NCBI RefSeq assembly: GCF_002286815.1
Contig: NZ_MUNM01000078.1
Coordinates: forward strand, 236,603-300,602
Source: Pseudomonas sp. PICF141
GTDB lineage: Bacteria; Pseudomonadota; Gammaproteobacteria; Pseudomonadales; Pseudomonadaceae
Reading direction: 5' to 3'
Length of the DNA stretch: 64,000 nt
How positions within the stretch are numbered: the first letter of the stretch is position 1; every line of letters begins with the position of its first letter. The position numbers and the translations under genes are program-made. This document shows positions 1 to 8,230 of the stretch, one piece after another. The notes beneath the pieces are model-generated. The model was not told the DNA's origin and searched no databases. It saw nothing but the letters and a program-made list of their open reading frames with translations.

Positions 1-124
1 GTGGCTGGCGGTACTGGCGCTGGTGTTCGGGTTGCCGGCGCTGGCGTTGTACAACACTACCTTGGCGGTATTTGCGGTGGTGATTGCGGCTTTGCGTTTG
101 GTCCGGGCATCTCGTAGCGCCTGA
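1..124 (+). CDS. C-terminal end of a membrane protein (partial)
   Basis: Only the last 40 residues are in the window, read in the second frame and ending at the TGA at 122-124. They are strongly hydrophobic (LAVLALVFGLPALAL, then LAVFAVVIAAL) and close with a short basic tail (RLVRASRSA). That is the look of the final one or two membrane helices of an integral membrane protein. The gene converges on the GH17 membrane glucosyltransferase at 245-1798. A membrane glycosyltransferase or other glucan-related partner would fit this context, but 40 residues do not identify it. Confidence 0.6.
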   Translation, partial: WLAVLALVFGLPALALYNTTLAVFAVVIAALRLVRASRSA

Positions 125-129
125 TCGGC

Positions 130-226
130 AGCCTTCGCGGGCAAGCCTTGCTCCTACAGTTTAGAGTCGTTCGCAACTATCACGGTCGACATCAATCTGT
201 AGGAGCGAGGCTTGCCCGCGAAGAGA
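130..226. repeat. REPIN (inverted pair of REP sequences)
   Basis: Two REP units of the GTAGGAGCGAGGCTTGCCCG type face each other, at 130-159 (bottom orientation) and 198-226 (top orientation), separated by about 38 bp. They lie between two convergent genes, the usual position for these elements in fluorescens-group Pseudomonas. The transcript would fold into a long hairpin. Confidence 0.85.
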
Positions 227-244
227 CCGCAAGCACGCTGAAGA

Positions 245-1798
245 TCAGCCCTTGCGAACCCGCAAGCTGCGCCACAACGCCGCCACCATCAACACACTCA
301 CCAGCGCCCAACCCCAGGCCTGCTGGTTGTGCACACCTTCTTGATACAGTTGCGGCGCAATGCCGGCGCCGATGATGAAGGTCAGCAGGGCAATTTCCCG
401 GCGCGGCACACTGACCGGACGGCACAGGTACACCAACGCAGGCAGGATGAACGCGACACTCGGGAAGCTGCGATAACGCGGGTCGAACACCATTTCCAGC
501 ATCATCACCGCCGCGGCAAAACCTGCCGTTGCCAGCCACCAGCCGGCGCGACGCTCCAGTGCATTGAAGGCACGTCCACGCCAGCCGGTCCGGGCGCTCA
601 AGGTCAGCGCGGCATGGGCCAGCACCAACAGATTCAACCCCGTCAGCAAAGCGACCCATAGCCATTCACTGGCGAACCGTGTGGTCACGCGCGCCAGATC
701 TCCCCAGGCACCCATCGAACAGGCGGCCAGTGCGCCGAGCAGCGGCAACACCAGCGCCGCGCGGGTGCTGCGAACGCGACCGCCGAGGATCAGCGTACCG
801 ATGAAGATCAAGCCACCCACCGCCAGCCATTGCGGCCAGTACGGCACGTTCGAGACCGGCCCGGCAAGTACGCCTTTATCCTGGCGATCGGCGTCGAACA
901 ATCCCCAATAACCCCCGACCGCACCTTCGCTGGCGCGTTTCCAGGGCTGGTCGAACGCCTCGATCAGGTTGTAATGCCAGCCTTGCTGTTCGGCCATGCT
1001 CACAAAGCTGCGAATGAACCTGGCTTCGTTGACCCGGCTCGGCAAAGCGGTTTCGCGCTGACGGCCTTCGCTCGGCCAACCGGTTTCGCCAATCATTACG
1101 TCTTTGGGGGCGAATTTGTTGCCGAACACCTGACGCACTTCGGCCACATGCTGCAGCGCGGCGTCGATGTTCGACGGATCGTCTTCCCAGTACGGCAGCA
1201 AATGGATGGTCAGGAAGTCCACCGCCGGAGCGATTTCGGGATGCTGGAGCCAGAACTCCCAGACGTCGGCGTAGGTCACCGGTTGTTTAACCTGGCTTTT
1301 GACCTTGTTAATCAGCGTCGCCAACTGTGCCCCGGTGACTTCCTTGCGCAGCAGGGTTTCGTTACCTACGATCACTGAGGTCACTACATCGGCGTTGGCA
1401 TTGGCCGAGGCGATCAGCAGGTCAACCTCTTTTGCGGTGTCCATCGGGTTGCTGTTGACCCAGGCGCCGATCATCAGCTTCAAGCCGTGCTTGCGTGCAA
1501 GGTCAGGCAGGGCTTCCAGGCCGGTCATGGAATAGGTGCGGATGCATTCGAAACGGGTTGCCAGCAAGGCGAGATCGGCGTCCATGCGCTCGGGGCGCAG
1601 TTTGAACGGCACATCGAACGGCGATTGGTCTTTGTCGAACGGGGTGTAGGAGGCGCATTGCAGCTTGTGCGTCGCGCTGGCCACGTCCGGCAGAGTCACC
1701 GGTTTGCCAAGTCCATACCAGAAGCCACCGAGGGCAAAAAGCCCCAGCAGGCAAGCAAATAAATAAGCAAAAAAAGGAAAGCGGGATGTCGCGGGCAT
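245..1798 (-). CDS. Membrane-bound GH17 beta-glucosyltransferase / beta-glucan-modifying enzyme
   Basis: A 517-residue protein starting at MPATSR, with an N-terminal membrane anchor at about residues 8-30. A glycoside hydrolase family 17 domain follows at about 40-310. It carries both family glutamates: the acid/base in IVGNE (E147) and the nucleophile in IGETGWPS (E238). The C-terminal 200 residues form a block of membrane helices. Proteobacterial GH17 proteins of this build are known as beta-glucosyltransferases that elongate or branch beta-1,3-gluco-oligosaccharides, and are often annotated beta-1,6-glucan synthase. The catalytic domain should face the periplasm. An open frame continues upstream to 2407, but the anchor and family length favour the ATG at 1798. 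The exact linkage made is not visible. Confidence 0.8.
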   Translation of the reverse strand: MPATSRFPFFAYLFACLLGLFALGGFWYGLGKPVTLPDVASATHKLQCASYTPFDKDQSPFDVPFKLRPERMDADLALLATRFECIRTYSMTGLEALPDLARKHGLKLMIGAWVNSNPMDTAKEVDLLIASANANADVVTSVIVGNETLLRKEVTGAQLATLINKVKSQVKQPVTYADVWEFWLQHPEIAPAVDFLTIHLLPYWEDDPSNIDAALQHVAEVRQVFGNKFAPKDVMIGETGWPSEGRQRETALPSRVNEARFIRSFVSMAEQQGWHYNLIEAFDQPWKRASEGAVGGYWGLFDADRQDKGVLAGPVSNVPYWPQWLAVGGLIFIGTLILGGRVRSTRAALVLPLLGALAACSMGAWGDLARVTTRFASEWLWVALLTGLNLLVLAHAALTLSARTGWRGRAFNALERRAGWWLATAGFAAAVMMLEMVFDPRYRSFPSVAFILPALVYLCRPVSVPRREIALLTFIIGAGIAPQLYQEGVHNQQAWGWALVSVLMVAALWRSLRVRKG

Positions 1799-2137
1799 GG
1801 TCAGGCCGTCTGGGAACAAAGCCGCGCATGTTACCTGCATTTGTTCCGCGCTTGGTGGCCCGCATAATTTTGACATGCAAAGTTCAGGCGGGTTGGCGGA
1901 CGGATTTGCGCCGGTTGCAGTTAATGGCCTTCTGATGTCGTTTCTCGATGCCTTGAGGTCGCTGGCAGAGCAGGTCGCAGTGGGCGGGGGGTTGATTATC
2001 GACGCGTCAGTGCTCTCATATAAAATCGCGCTGATGGTCGGACGGTTTGCGGTGAGGCGTGATGGGGCGCTGTGCACCATAACAATACGTTGAGCGGCTC
2101 GGCATCCGTCGAGCGCAGCACTTTCGGGGAAGTAACG
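1799..2137. other. Intergenic region between GH17 gene and betX-like gene
   Basis: This stretch separates the divergent GH17 and betX-like genes and must hold both promoters. An AT-rich patch at about 2016-2026 (CATATAAAATC) could be a -10 region for the rightward gene, with a weak TTATCG 17 bp upstream. I see no hairpin, repeat or convincing small gene here. Confidence 0.4.
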
Positions 2138-2989
2138 ATGAAGATGCGACGACTCTTGGGCGCAGGTGCCGCTTTGGTGCTGGCGATCAGTTCTACGATG
2201 GCCAGTGCTGAAGGCAAGGCAGTGACGATCGGTTATGTAGACGGCTGGTCGGACAGCGTCGCCACGACCAACGTGGCCGCGGAAGTGATCAGACAGAAAC
2301 TCGGTTATGACGTGAAGCTGCAAGCGGTTGCCACCGGGATCATGTGGCAAGGTGTAGCCACTGGCAAACTCGACGCCATGCTGTCGGCGTGGCTGCCCGT
2401 GACTCACGGTGAATACTGGACCAAGAACAAGGATCAGGTCGTCGATTACGGCCCGAACTTCAAGGATGCAAAAATCGGCCTGATCGTGCCGGAGTACGTC
2501 AAGGCCAAGTCTATTGCCGATCTGAAAACCGACGACAGCTTCAAAAATCGTATCGTCGGTATCGATGCCGGTTCAGGCGTCATGCTCAAAACCGATCAGG
2601 CCATCAAGGACTACGGTCTGGACAACTACACCCTCAAGGCCAGTTCTGGTGCCGGCATGATTGCCGAGTTGACCCGTGCCGAGAAGAAAAACGAATCCAT
2701 TGCCGTCACTGGTTGGGTGCCACACTGGATGTTCGCCAAGTGGAAACTGCGTTTCCTGGAAGATCCGAAAGGCGTTTACGGTGCGGCTGAAACCGTCAAT
2801 AACATCGGTAGCAAGGGCCTGGAAGCCAAGGCGCCTGAAGTCGCGAAGTTCCTGAAGAACTTCCAGTGGTCTTCGAAAGACGAAATCGGCGAAGTCATGC
2901 TGGCGATTCAGGAAGGTGCCAAGCCTGAAGCCGCAGCGAAGGATTGGGTAGCCAAACACCCGGATCGCGTTGCCGACTGGGTCAAATGA
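2138..2989 (+). CDS. betX: Periplasmic glycine betaine-type substrate-binding protein (BetX-like)
   Basis: A 283-residue OpuAC-type (PF04069) solute-binding protein of a quaternary-ammonium ABC transporter. A Sec signal peptide occupies residues 1-24 (basic start, hydrophobic core, ASA before EG). The mature protein has tryptophans that normally cage a trimethylammonium head group, in YVDGWSDS, GIMWQG, SAWLPV and TGWVPHWMF. No permease or ATPase gene is adjacent. In Pseudomonas, orphan binding proteins of this family (BetX, CaiX, CbcX) are known to feed the shared CbcWV transporter. BetX (PA3236 of P. aeruginosa) lies beside the same DUF485/symporter pair seen here, which is why I choose that name. 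The ATG at 2138 has a GGGGAAG ribosome site and precedes the signal peptide directly. Substrate specificity (betaine versus a relative) is inferred. Confidence 0.75.
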   Translation: MKMRRLLGAGAALVLAISSTMASAEGKAVTIGYVDGWSDSVATTNVAAEVIRQKLGYDVKLQAVATGIMWQGVATGKLDAMLSAWLPVTHGEYWTKNKDQVVDYGPNFKDAKIGLIVPEYVKAKSIADLKTDDSFKNRIVGIDAGSGVMLKTDQAIKDYGLDNYTLKASSGAGMIAELTRAEKKNESIAVTGWVPHWMFAKWKLRFLEDPKGVYGAAETVNNIGSKGLEAKAPEVAKFLKNFQWSSKDEIGEVMLAIQEGAKPEAAAKDWVAKHPDRVADWVK

Positions 2990-3020
2990 TTTGATCTGAA
3001 ACGTCTAGTCAGCACCTCCC

Positions 3021-3060
3021 AAGGCCCCTTGGCATTTTTGCCAAGGGGCCTTTTGCTTTT
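3021..3060 (+). terminator. Rho-independent terminator after betX
   Basis: A perfect stem AAGGCCCCTTGGC / GCCAAGGGGCCTT with a loop of about five T, followed by TTTTGCTTTTT, 31 bp past the betX stop. It separates betX from the DUF485-actP operon. Confidence 0.9.
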
Positions 3061-3195
3061 TCATGTGTTTGATACATGCAGGAGAAATGAAGACTCGGTC
3101 ATGTCGTTCTAATACTAAGGTCGTCTGGAACCTGTCCGGCAGCCGCATAAAGTGGATCACGTTCCAACTTAATCTGTGCTGCGAGGATAAAAACA

Positions 3196-3507
3196 ATGAA
3201 CGACAGCATTTACCTCTCGATTCAAAACAGCTCGCGTTTCAAAGAGCTGGTCAGCAAGAGAGAACGATTCGCCTGGATTCTTTCAGCGATCATGCTTGGG
3301 CTGTACTCCGGATTCATTCTTTTGATTGCTTACGGACCGCATATCCTGGGCGCAAAAATCAGCCCCGAGTCCTCAATTACCTGGGGCATTCCAATCGGGG
3401 TCGGGCTGATCGTTTCGGCCTTTATCCTGACAGGCATCTACGTGCGACGTGCCAACGGCGAATTCGACGACTTGAACAATGCAATTCTCAAGGAGGCTCA
3501 GCAATGA
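3196..3507 (+). CDS. yjcH: DUF485 membrane protein (YjcH-like), partner of ActP
   Basis: A 103-residue protein with two predicted membrane helices (about 25-46 and 60-82) joined by a short loop, and an acidic C-terminus. This is the DUF485/YjcH family, almost always encoded directly before an acetate symporter. Its stop overlaps the start of the symporter by four bases (ATGA), and an AAGGAGG ribosome site for the symporter lies inside its last codons, so the two are translationally coupled. It probably assists assembly or activity of the symporter in the inner membrane, but the family has no firmly assigned biochemical role. Confidence 0.85.
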   Translation: MNDSIYLSIQNSSRFKELVSKRERFAWILSAIMLGLYSGFILLIAYGPHILGAKISPESSITWGIPIGVGLIVSAFILTGIYVRRANGEFDDLNNAILKEAQQ

Positions 3508-5162
3508 TCCGGCGTCTAATGGCTCTATTGAGCATCGCAGCCTTTGCACCTGGCGCCTGGGCGGCTGAAGCCCTGACGGGTGCGGTACAGAAACAACCCC
3601 TCAACGTTTCCGCGATCCTGATGTTCGTGGCATTCGTGGGTGCAACCCTGTGCATCACTTATTGGGCATCCAAGCGTAACAACTCGGCGGCCGACTACTA
3701 TGCGGCGGGCGGCAAGATCACCGGTTTCCAGAACGGCTTGGCGATCGCCGGTGACTACATGTCCGCGGCGTCCTTCCTGGGTATTTCCGCGCTGGTGTTC
3801 ACCTCCGGCTACGACGGCCTGATCTACTCGATCGGCTTCCTGGTGGGCTGGCCGATCATTCTGTTTCTGATCGCCGAGCGCCTGCGTAACCTGGGCAAGT
3901 ACACCTTTGCCGACGTGGCGTCCTACCGCCTGGGGCAAACACAGATCCGCTCGCTGTCGGCCTGTGGTTCGCTGGTGGTGGTGGCGTTCTACCTGATTGC
4001 GCAAATGGTGGGTGCCGGCAAGCTGATTCAGCTGCTGTTTGGCCTGGACTACCACGTTGCGGTGATCCTGGTGGGGATCCTGATGTGCGCCTACGTGCTG
4101 TTCGGCGGCATGCTGGCGACCACCTGGGTACAGATCATCAAGGCGGTGCTGTTGCTGTCCGGTGCCTCGTTCATGGCGCTGATGGTAATGAAGCACGTCA
4201 ACTTCGACTTCAATGCGCTGTTCTCCGAGGCGATCAAGGTTCACCCTAAAGGTGAGGCGATCATGAGCCCGGGCGGCTTGGTGAAGGATCCGATCTCGGC
4301 GTTCTCCCTCGGCCTGGCGCTGATGTTCGGTACCGCTGGCCTGCCGCACATCCTGATGCGCTTCTTCACCGTGAGCGACGCCAAAGAAGCGCGTAAAAGC
4401 GTGCTGTATGCAACTGGCTTCATTGGCTACTTCTACATCCTGACCTTCATCATCGGTTTCGGCGCGATCCTGCTGGTCAGCACCAACCCGGCCTTTAAAG
4501 ATGCGGCTGGCGCGCTGATGGGCGGCAACAACATGGCGGCGGTGCACTTGGCCAACGCGGTGGGTGGCAGTGTGTTCCTGGGCTTCATCTCGGCGGTGGC
4601 GTTCGCAACCATCCTGGCGGTGGTGGCGGGTCTGACCCTGGCGGGTGCTTCGGCGGTGTCCCATGACCTGTACGCCAGTGTGATAAAGAAGGGCAAGGCC
4701 AATGAGAAGGACGAGATCCGCGTCTCGAAAATCACCACCATCGCTCTGGCGGTGCTGGCGATCGGCCTGGGCATTCTGTTCGAGAAGCAGAACATCGCGT
4801 TCATGGTGGGCCTGGCGTTCTCCATCGCGGCGAGCTGCAACTTCCCGGTGCTGCTGCTTTCCATGTACTGGAAGAAGCTGACGACGCGTGGTGCGATGGT
4901 CGGCGGCTGGCTGGGGCTGGTCAGTGCCGTTGGCTTGATGGTGTTGGGGCCAACCATCTGGGTGCAGATCCTGGGTCACGAGAAGGCGATCTTCCCGTAT
5001 GAATACCCGGCGCTGTTTTCGATGATCATTGCCTTTGTCGGTATCTGGTTCTTCTCGATCACCGATAAGTCGGCCGAGGGTGTGAATGAACGCGCGCTGT
5101 TCTTCCCGCAGTTTGTCCGTTCGCAGACCGGGTTGGGGGCGAGCGGGGCGGTTTCGCACTAA
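3504..5162 (+). CDS. actP: Cation/acetate symporter (SSF family, ActP type)
   Basis: A 552-residue sodium:solute symporter with an N-terminal signal-like segment (residues 1-21, ending AWA) and about 13 membrane helices, the ActP layout. Early conserved segments AADYYAAGGKITGFQNG and GDYMSAASFLG are typical of the acetate/glycolate group. It takes up acetate and related short monocarboxylates with sodium at the inner membrane. It follows the DUF485 gene with a 4-bp ATGA overlap and a strong AAGGAGG site. In Pseudomonas such operons are known targets of the MxtR/CrbS-ErdR/CrbR two-component system, and a sensor of that type is encoded at 55214-58684. Exact substrate range is inferred from family. 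Confidence 0.85.
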   Translation: MIRRLMALLSIAAFAPGAWAAEALTGAVQKQPLNVSAILMFVAFVGATLCITYWASKRNNSAADYYAAGGKITGFQNGLAIAGDYMSAASFLGISALVFTSGYDGLIYSIGFLVGWPIILFLIAERLRNLGKYTFADVASYRLGQTQIRSLSACGSLVVVAFYLIAQMVGAGKLIQLLFGLDYHVAVILVGILMCAYVLFGGMLATTWVQIIKAVLLLSGASFMALMVMKHVNFDFNALFSEAIKVHPKGEAIMSPGGLVKDPISAFSLGLALMFGTAGLPHILMRFFTVSDAKEARKSVLYATGFIGYFYILTFIIGFGAILLVSTNPAFKDAAGALMGGNNMAAVHLANAVGGSVFLGFISAVAFATILAVVAGLTLAGASAVSHDLYASVIKKGKANEKDEIRVSKITTIALAVLAIGLGILFEKQNIAFMVGLAFSIAASCNFPVLLLSMYWKKLTTRGAMVGGWLGLVSAVGLMVLGPTIWVQILGHEKAIFPYEYPALFSMIIAFVGIWFFSITDKSAEGVNERALFFPQFVRSQTGLGASGAVSH

Positions 5163-5196
5163 GGCTTTGAGTTTCTATATATAAGCTGAGCCACAC

Positions 5197-5230
5197 AAAA
5201 TGCCCCGGTCGAGAGATTGGGGCATTTTTT
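5197..5230 (+). terminator. Rho-independent terminator after actP
   Basis: Stem AAAATGCCCC / GGGGCATTTT with a 13-nt loop and a run of six T, 35 bp after the actP stop. Confidence 0.9.
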
Positions 5231-5307
5231 ATTGGGGGGGTATCGGGTTCTGATCGTGTACATATCCGTTTCTGCGGTAGCGCCGGCCGGCGGTTATCGC
5301 CCGCCCT

Positions 5308-5339
5308 TGTAGGAGCGAGGCTTGCCCGCGAAGGCGGCC
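5308..5339 (+). repeat. Single REP unit
   Basis: One copy of the GTAGGAGCGAGGCTTGCCCG palindromic unit in top orientation, without a nearby inverted partner. It sits between two direct copies of the GTGTACATA...TTTCTGCGGTAGCG sequence (5252-5300 and 5361-5410). Confidence 0.75.
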
Positions 5340-5585
5340 TGATAGTCGACCAGGGTCTTTGATTGTGTACATACCCGTTTCTGCGGTAGCGACGGCTGGC
5401 GGTTTCGCTTTTACAGCGAGTCACTTTCGAAAAGCCTGCGCGGCCCGGCGGAAAGTAACCAAAGCGCTTTTGCCCCGCCATTCGGTGCCTCGCTTAGGCT
5501 CGGCATGCCCTCACTCCGGCATCCTTGCCGCGGTGCCCCCTGCGCGACGCCTGCGTTCGGCCTCTGGGAAAGGGGCAACAGATCA

Positions 5586-5628
5586 AAAGCCAAAGCCAAA
5601 GCCAAAGCCAAAGCCAAAGCCAAAGCAA
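5586..5628. repeat. Hexanucleotide tandem repeat (AAAGCC)n
   Basis: About six to seven consecutive copies of AAAGCC, ending in AAAGCAAG, inside the spacer of the inverted repeat. The units are nearly perfect, so copy number may vary between strains. Confidence 0.9.
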
Positions 5629-6130
5629 GATCAAAAGCTTCGCGAGCAAGCCCGCTCCCACAGGGGGGGGCATCTGCAAGAGACTGGTCGGCTGTCAGGC
5701 CGCCTTCGCAGCGATGCGGCGACCCGACAAGCCAGTTCCCACAAAAAATCAGAGCGCATCCGCTGTGCTTTTCACCACTCAACAGGCCGAGCGTTAGCTC
5801 GCCTGCAGCTTTTGATGTTGACGCACCGCCCCCTCGAGAGGCCGAGTGGAGGTTCTGCGCAGTGGGCAACCCGGCATGGATGCCGGGTTAGCCGCGCACG
5901 GCCATGGATGGCCGATCGCGGCGGGCCCACGGAGCAGGACCGGAGCGAGGGCATGCCGAGCCTGGGCGAGGCACCGAACGAAAGGGGCAAGAGCGTTTTG
6001 GTTACTTTGGCGCTTTTCCAAAGTGACCCGCTGTAAGAGCGGAACCCTAAGCAGTCGTTACCGCAGAAAAGGATATGTACCCGACCAAAGAGCCAGTCGG
6101 CCCTCAGGCCGCTGCGTATACAACGTCAGG

Positions 6131-6168
6131 CACAAACAAAAACGGCCCCTATCCAATAGAGGCCGTTT
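6131..6168 (-). terminator. Rho-independent terminator after gltA
   Basis: Read on the minus strand, the stem AAACGGCC / GGCCGTTT is followed by TTTTTGTTTG, starting about 40 bp past the gltA stop codon. Confidence 0.85.
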
Positions 6169-6206
6169 CCGGTACAGCTCAAGACGTTATCGCAAGACAG
6201 CCCTTA

Positions 6207-7493
6207 TCAGCGGTCTTCAAGCCGGGTGATATCACGCGACTCATAGCCAGTGTACAGCTGGCGCGGACGGCCAATCTTGTACGGGCTGGAGAGCATTTCC
6301 TTCCAGTGGGAAATCCAGCCGACAGTCCGCGCCAGGGCGAAGATCACGGTGAACATGCTGGTTGGAATGCCGATCGCCTTGAGGATGATCCCCGAATAGA
6401 AGTCGACGTTCGGGTACAGCGAGCGTTCGATGAAGTACGGGTCAGTCAGGGCGATCTCTTCCAGGCGCATGGCCAGTTCGAGTTGCGGATCGTTGGTGAT
6501 GCCCAGTTCCTTCAGCACTTCGTCGCAGGTCTGCTTCATGACGGTGGCACGTGGGTCGCGGTTTTTGTAAACCCGGTGACCGAAGCCCATCAGTTTGAAC
6601 GGATCGTTCTTGTCCTTGGCCTTGGCGATGTACTTGTCGATGTTCGAAACATCGCCAATCTCGTCAAGCATGGTCAGAACGGCTTCGTTCGCGCCGCCGT
6701 GGGCAGGGCCCCACAGTGCAGCGATGCCAGCGGCGATACAGGCGAACGGGTTGGCACCCGAGGAACCTGCCAGGCGTACGGTGGACGTCGATGCGTTCTG
6801 CTCGTGGTCGGCATGGAGGATGAAGATCCGGTCCATGGCCTTGGCGAGTACCGGGCTGATCGGTTTGATCTCGCACGGGGTGTTGAACATCATGTGCAGG
6901 AAGTTTTCCGCGTACGACAGGTCGTTGCGCGGGTACATCATGGGTTGGCCCATGGAGTACTTGTAAACCATTGCGGCCAGGGTCGGCATCTTGGCAACCA
7001 GGCGGATCGCGGAGATTTCACGATGCTGCGGGTTATTGATGTCGAGGGAGTCGTGGTAGAAGGCCGAGAGGGCGCCGACTACGCCGCACATGACAGCCAT
7101 CGGGTGGGCGTCGCGACGGAAGCCGTTGAAGAAGGTCTTCAACTGTTCGTGAACCATGGTGTGGTTCTTCACGGTGCCGACGAACTGGGCCTTCTGTTCT
7201 GCGGTCGGCAATTCGCCGTTGAGCAGCAGATAGCAGGTTTCCAGGTAGTCCGACTTTTCAGCCAGCTGTTCGATCGGGTAGCCGCGGTGCAGCAGAATGC
7301 CGTTGTCGCCGTCGATATAGGTGATCTTCGACTCGCAGGAGGCAGTCGACATGAAGCCAGGGTCAAAGGTGAAACGGCCCGTGGCCGTCAGGCCCCGAAC
7401 GTCGATAACATCGGGACCAACGGTGCCGGTTAAAATGGGCAGCTCGACGGGGGCTGCGCCCTCGATGATCAACTGCGCTTTTTTGTCAGCCAT
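6207..7493 (-). CDS. gltA: Citrate synthase (type II)
   Basis: A 428-residue cytoplasmic enzyme condensing acetyl-CoA and oxaloacetate to citrate, the entry step of the TCA cycle. Length and sequence fit the hexameric, NADH-sensitive Gram-negative type. The catalytic triad is in place: H265 in GPAHGG, H306 in GFGHRVY and D364 in PNVDFYSG. The substrate-binding segment HADHEQNAS is also present. The start at 7493 has an AGGAGG site 5 bp upstream. It is divergent from sdhC, with a 362-bp shared control region, and is transcribed from its own strong sigma-70 promoter (7552-7579). Confidence 0.97.
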   Translation of the reverse strand: MADKKAQLIIEGAAPVELPILTGTVGPDVIDVRGLTATGRFTFDPGFMSTASCESKITYIDGDNGILLHRGYPIEQLAEKSDYLETCYLLLNGELPTAEQKAQFVGTVKNHTMVHEQLKTFFNGFRRDAHPMAVMCGVVGALSAFYHDSLDINNPQHREISAIRLVAKMPTLAAMVYKYSMGQPMMYPRNDLSYAENFLHMMFNTPCEIKPISPVLAKAMDRIFILHADHEQNASTSTVRLAGSSGANPFACIAAGIAALWGPAHGGANEAVLTMLDEIGDVSNIDKYIAKAKDKNDPFKLMGFGHRVYKNRDPRATVMKQTCDEVLKELGITNDPQLELAMRLEEIALTDPYFIERSLYPNVDFYSGIILKAIGIPTSMFTVIFALARTVGWISHWKEMLSSPYKIGRPRQLYTGYESRDITRLEDR

Positions 7494-7551
7494 GTGGCCT
7501 CCTATTTATGCTTGAAATCATCAGACAGACCCCCCACGCAGGGCCCGCACC

Positions 7552-7579
7552 ACTATAGTGAGATAAATTCGAATGTCAA
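7552..7579 (-). promoter_or_regulatory. Sigma-70 promoter of gltA
   Basis: On the minus strand TTGACA (7579-7574) is separated by 16 bp from TATAGT (7557-7552). Transcription should start near 7545, giving a leader of about 50 nt with the AGGAGG site. Confidence 0.75.
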
Positions 7580-7693
7580 TTTGCCTAAAGTCTTGCTCCA
7601 GAAGGCTTTAACCGGACTTTTTCCTCGAAATTGACTGCCATTTACGCCTTTTATGTCACTTGTGCAATCAGCTATTAGGGGAAGGTGAACGCG

Positions 7694-7722
7694 TTGTCAT
7701 TAGTAGCCTAACTGTCTATACT
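7694..7722 (+). promoter_or_regulatory. Sigma-70 promoter of the sdh operon
   Basis: TTGTCA (7694-7699), a 17-bp spacer and TATACT (7717-7722), pointing to sdhC. The predicted leader of about 125 nt is long and contains several G/C-rich segments (7736-7800) that could fold. The rest of the gltA-sdhC gap shows no other clear element. Confidence 0.7.
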
Positions 7723-7855
7723 CGGCCACCGACCGCCAAGGGCTTTTGGGCCTGCTTTATTGGGGGTCGCATCCCTGGGTGGTGGTTACCTGACCAGTGC
7801 ACTCCCCAACAACTTTGCCCTGATTGTTAGGGGCTCTTCAGTGTGAAAAAAAGCC

Positions 7856-8230
7856 GTGAAAAGCCAACGACCTGTAAACCTAGACCTAAGGACCATCAAA
7901 CTCCCCATCACCGGCGTTACGTCGTTTCTTCACCGTGTTTCCGGCATCATCCTCTTTCTGGGCCTTGGCTTCATGCTTTATGCATTGGGCAAGTCTCTGG
8001 ATTCCGAGGAAGGTTTTGCCGAGGTGAAGGCATGCTTGACCAGCCCGCTGGCCAAGTTCGTAGCATGGGGCCTCCTGTCCGCTCTTCTGTATCACCTGGT
8101 AGCCGGTGTGCGCCATCTGATTATGGATATGGGCATCGGTGAGACGCTGGAAGGCGGCAAGCTGGGCTCGCAAATCATTATCGCCGTATCTGCGGTGTTG
8201 ATCGTTCTGGCGGGAGTTTGGATATGGTAA
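7856..8230 (+). CDS. sdhC: Succinate dehydrogenase cytochrome b556 subunit
   Basis: A 124-residue membrane anchor of complex II. The conserved N-terminus RPVNLDLRTIKLP, the SFLHRVSG motif and three hydrophobic helices match SdhC. The histidine in HLVAGVRHLIMD lies where the family binds haem b. The start is a GTG at 7856, chosen because the conserved N-terminus begins there. The ribosome site ahead of it is poor (AAAAAAAGCC), which suggests modest or regulated initiation. The 3' end overlaps sdhD by 7 bp. Confidence 0.95.
   Translation: MKSQRPVNLDLRTIKLPITGVTSFLHRVSGIILFLGLGFMLYALGKSLDSEEGFAEVKACLTSPLAKFVAWGLLSALLYHLVAGVRHLIMDMGIGETLEGGKLGSQIIIAVSAVLIVLAGVWIW

Larger units (their letters stand above)
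5247..6093. repeat. Long imperfect inverted repeat island with internal tandem repeat
   Basis: A gene-free block. A left arm (about 5354-5519) and a right arm (about 5940-6092) are inverted copies, sharing GTAC-containing ends, TCTGCGGTA-type segments, TCACTTT...AAAAG, AAAGTAACCAAA and GGTGCCTCGC...GGCTCGGCATGCCCTC. Weaker symmetry continues inward to about 5579 and 5829. A partial extra copy of the left end lies at 5247-5300. The centre holds an AAAGCC hexamer repeat and REP-like pieces near 5637-5666. Several overlapping open frames cross it on both strands, but they mirror each other through the inverted repeat and match no family I recognise. It resembles the large dispersed repeats known from fluorescens-group genomes. 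Confidence 0.75.

Noticed and set aside
1798..2407. N-terminal extension of the GH17 protein by about 200 residues
   Set aside because: The extension has no membrane or domain features, overlaps the betX-like gene and its promoter region, and the anchor helix fits the ATG at 1798.
5359..6036. Several overlapping open frames, some with Lys/Pro or Leu/Trp repeat stretches
   Set aside because: They arise from the inverted-repeat island and its hexamer array; both strands give equivalent frames through symmetry.
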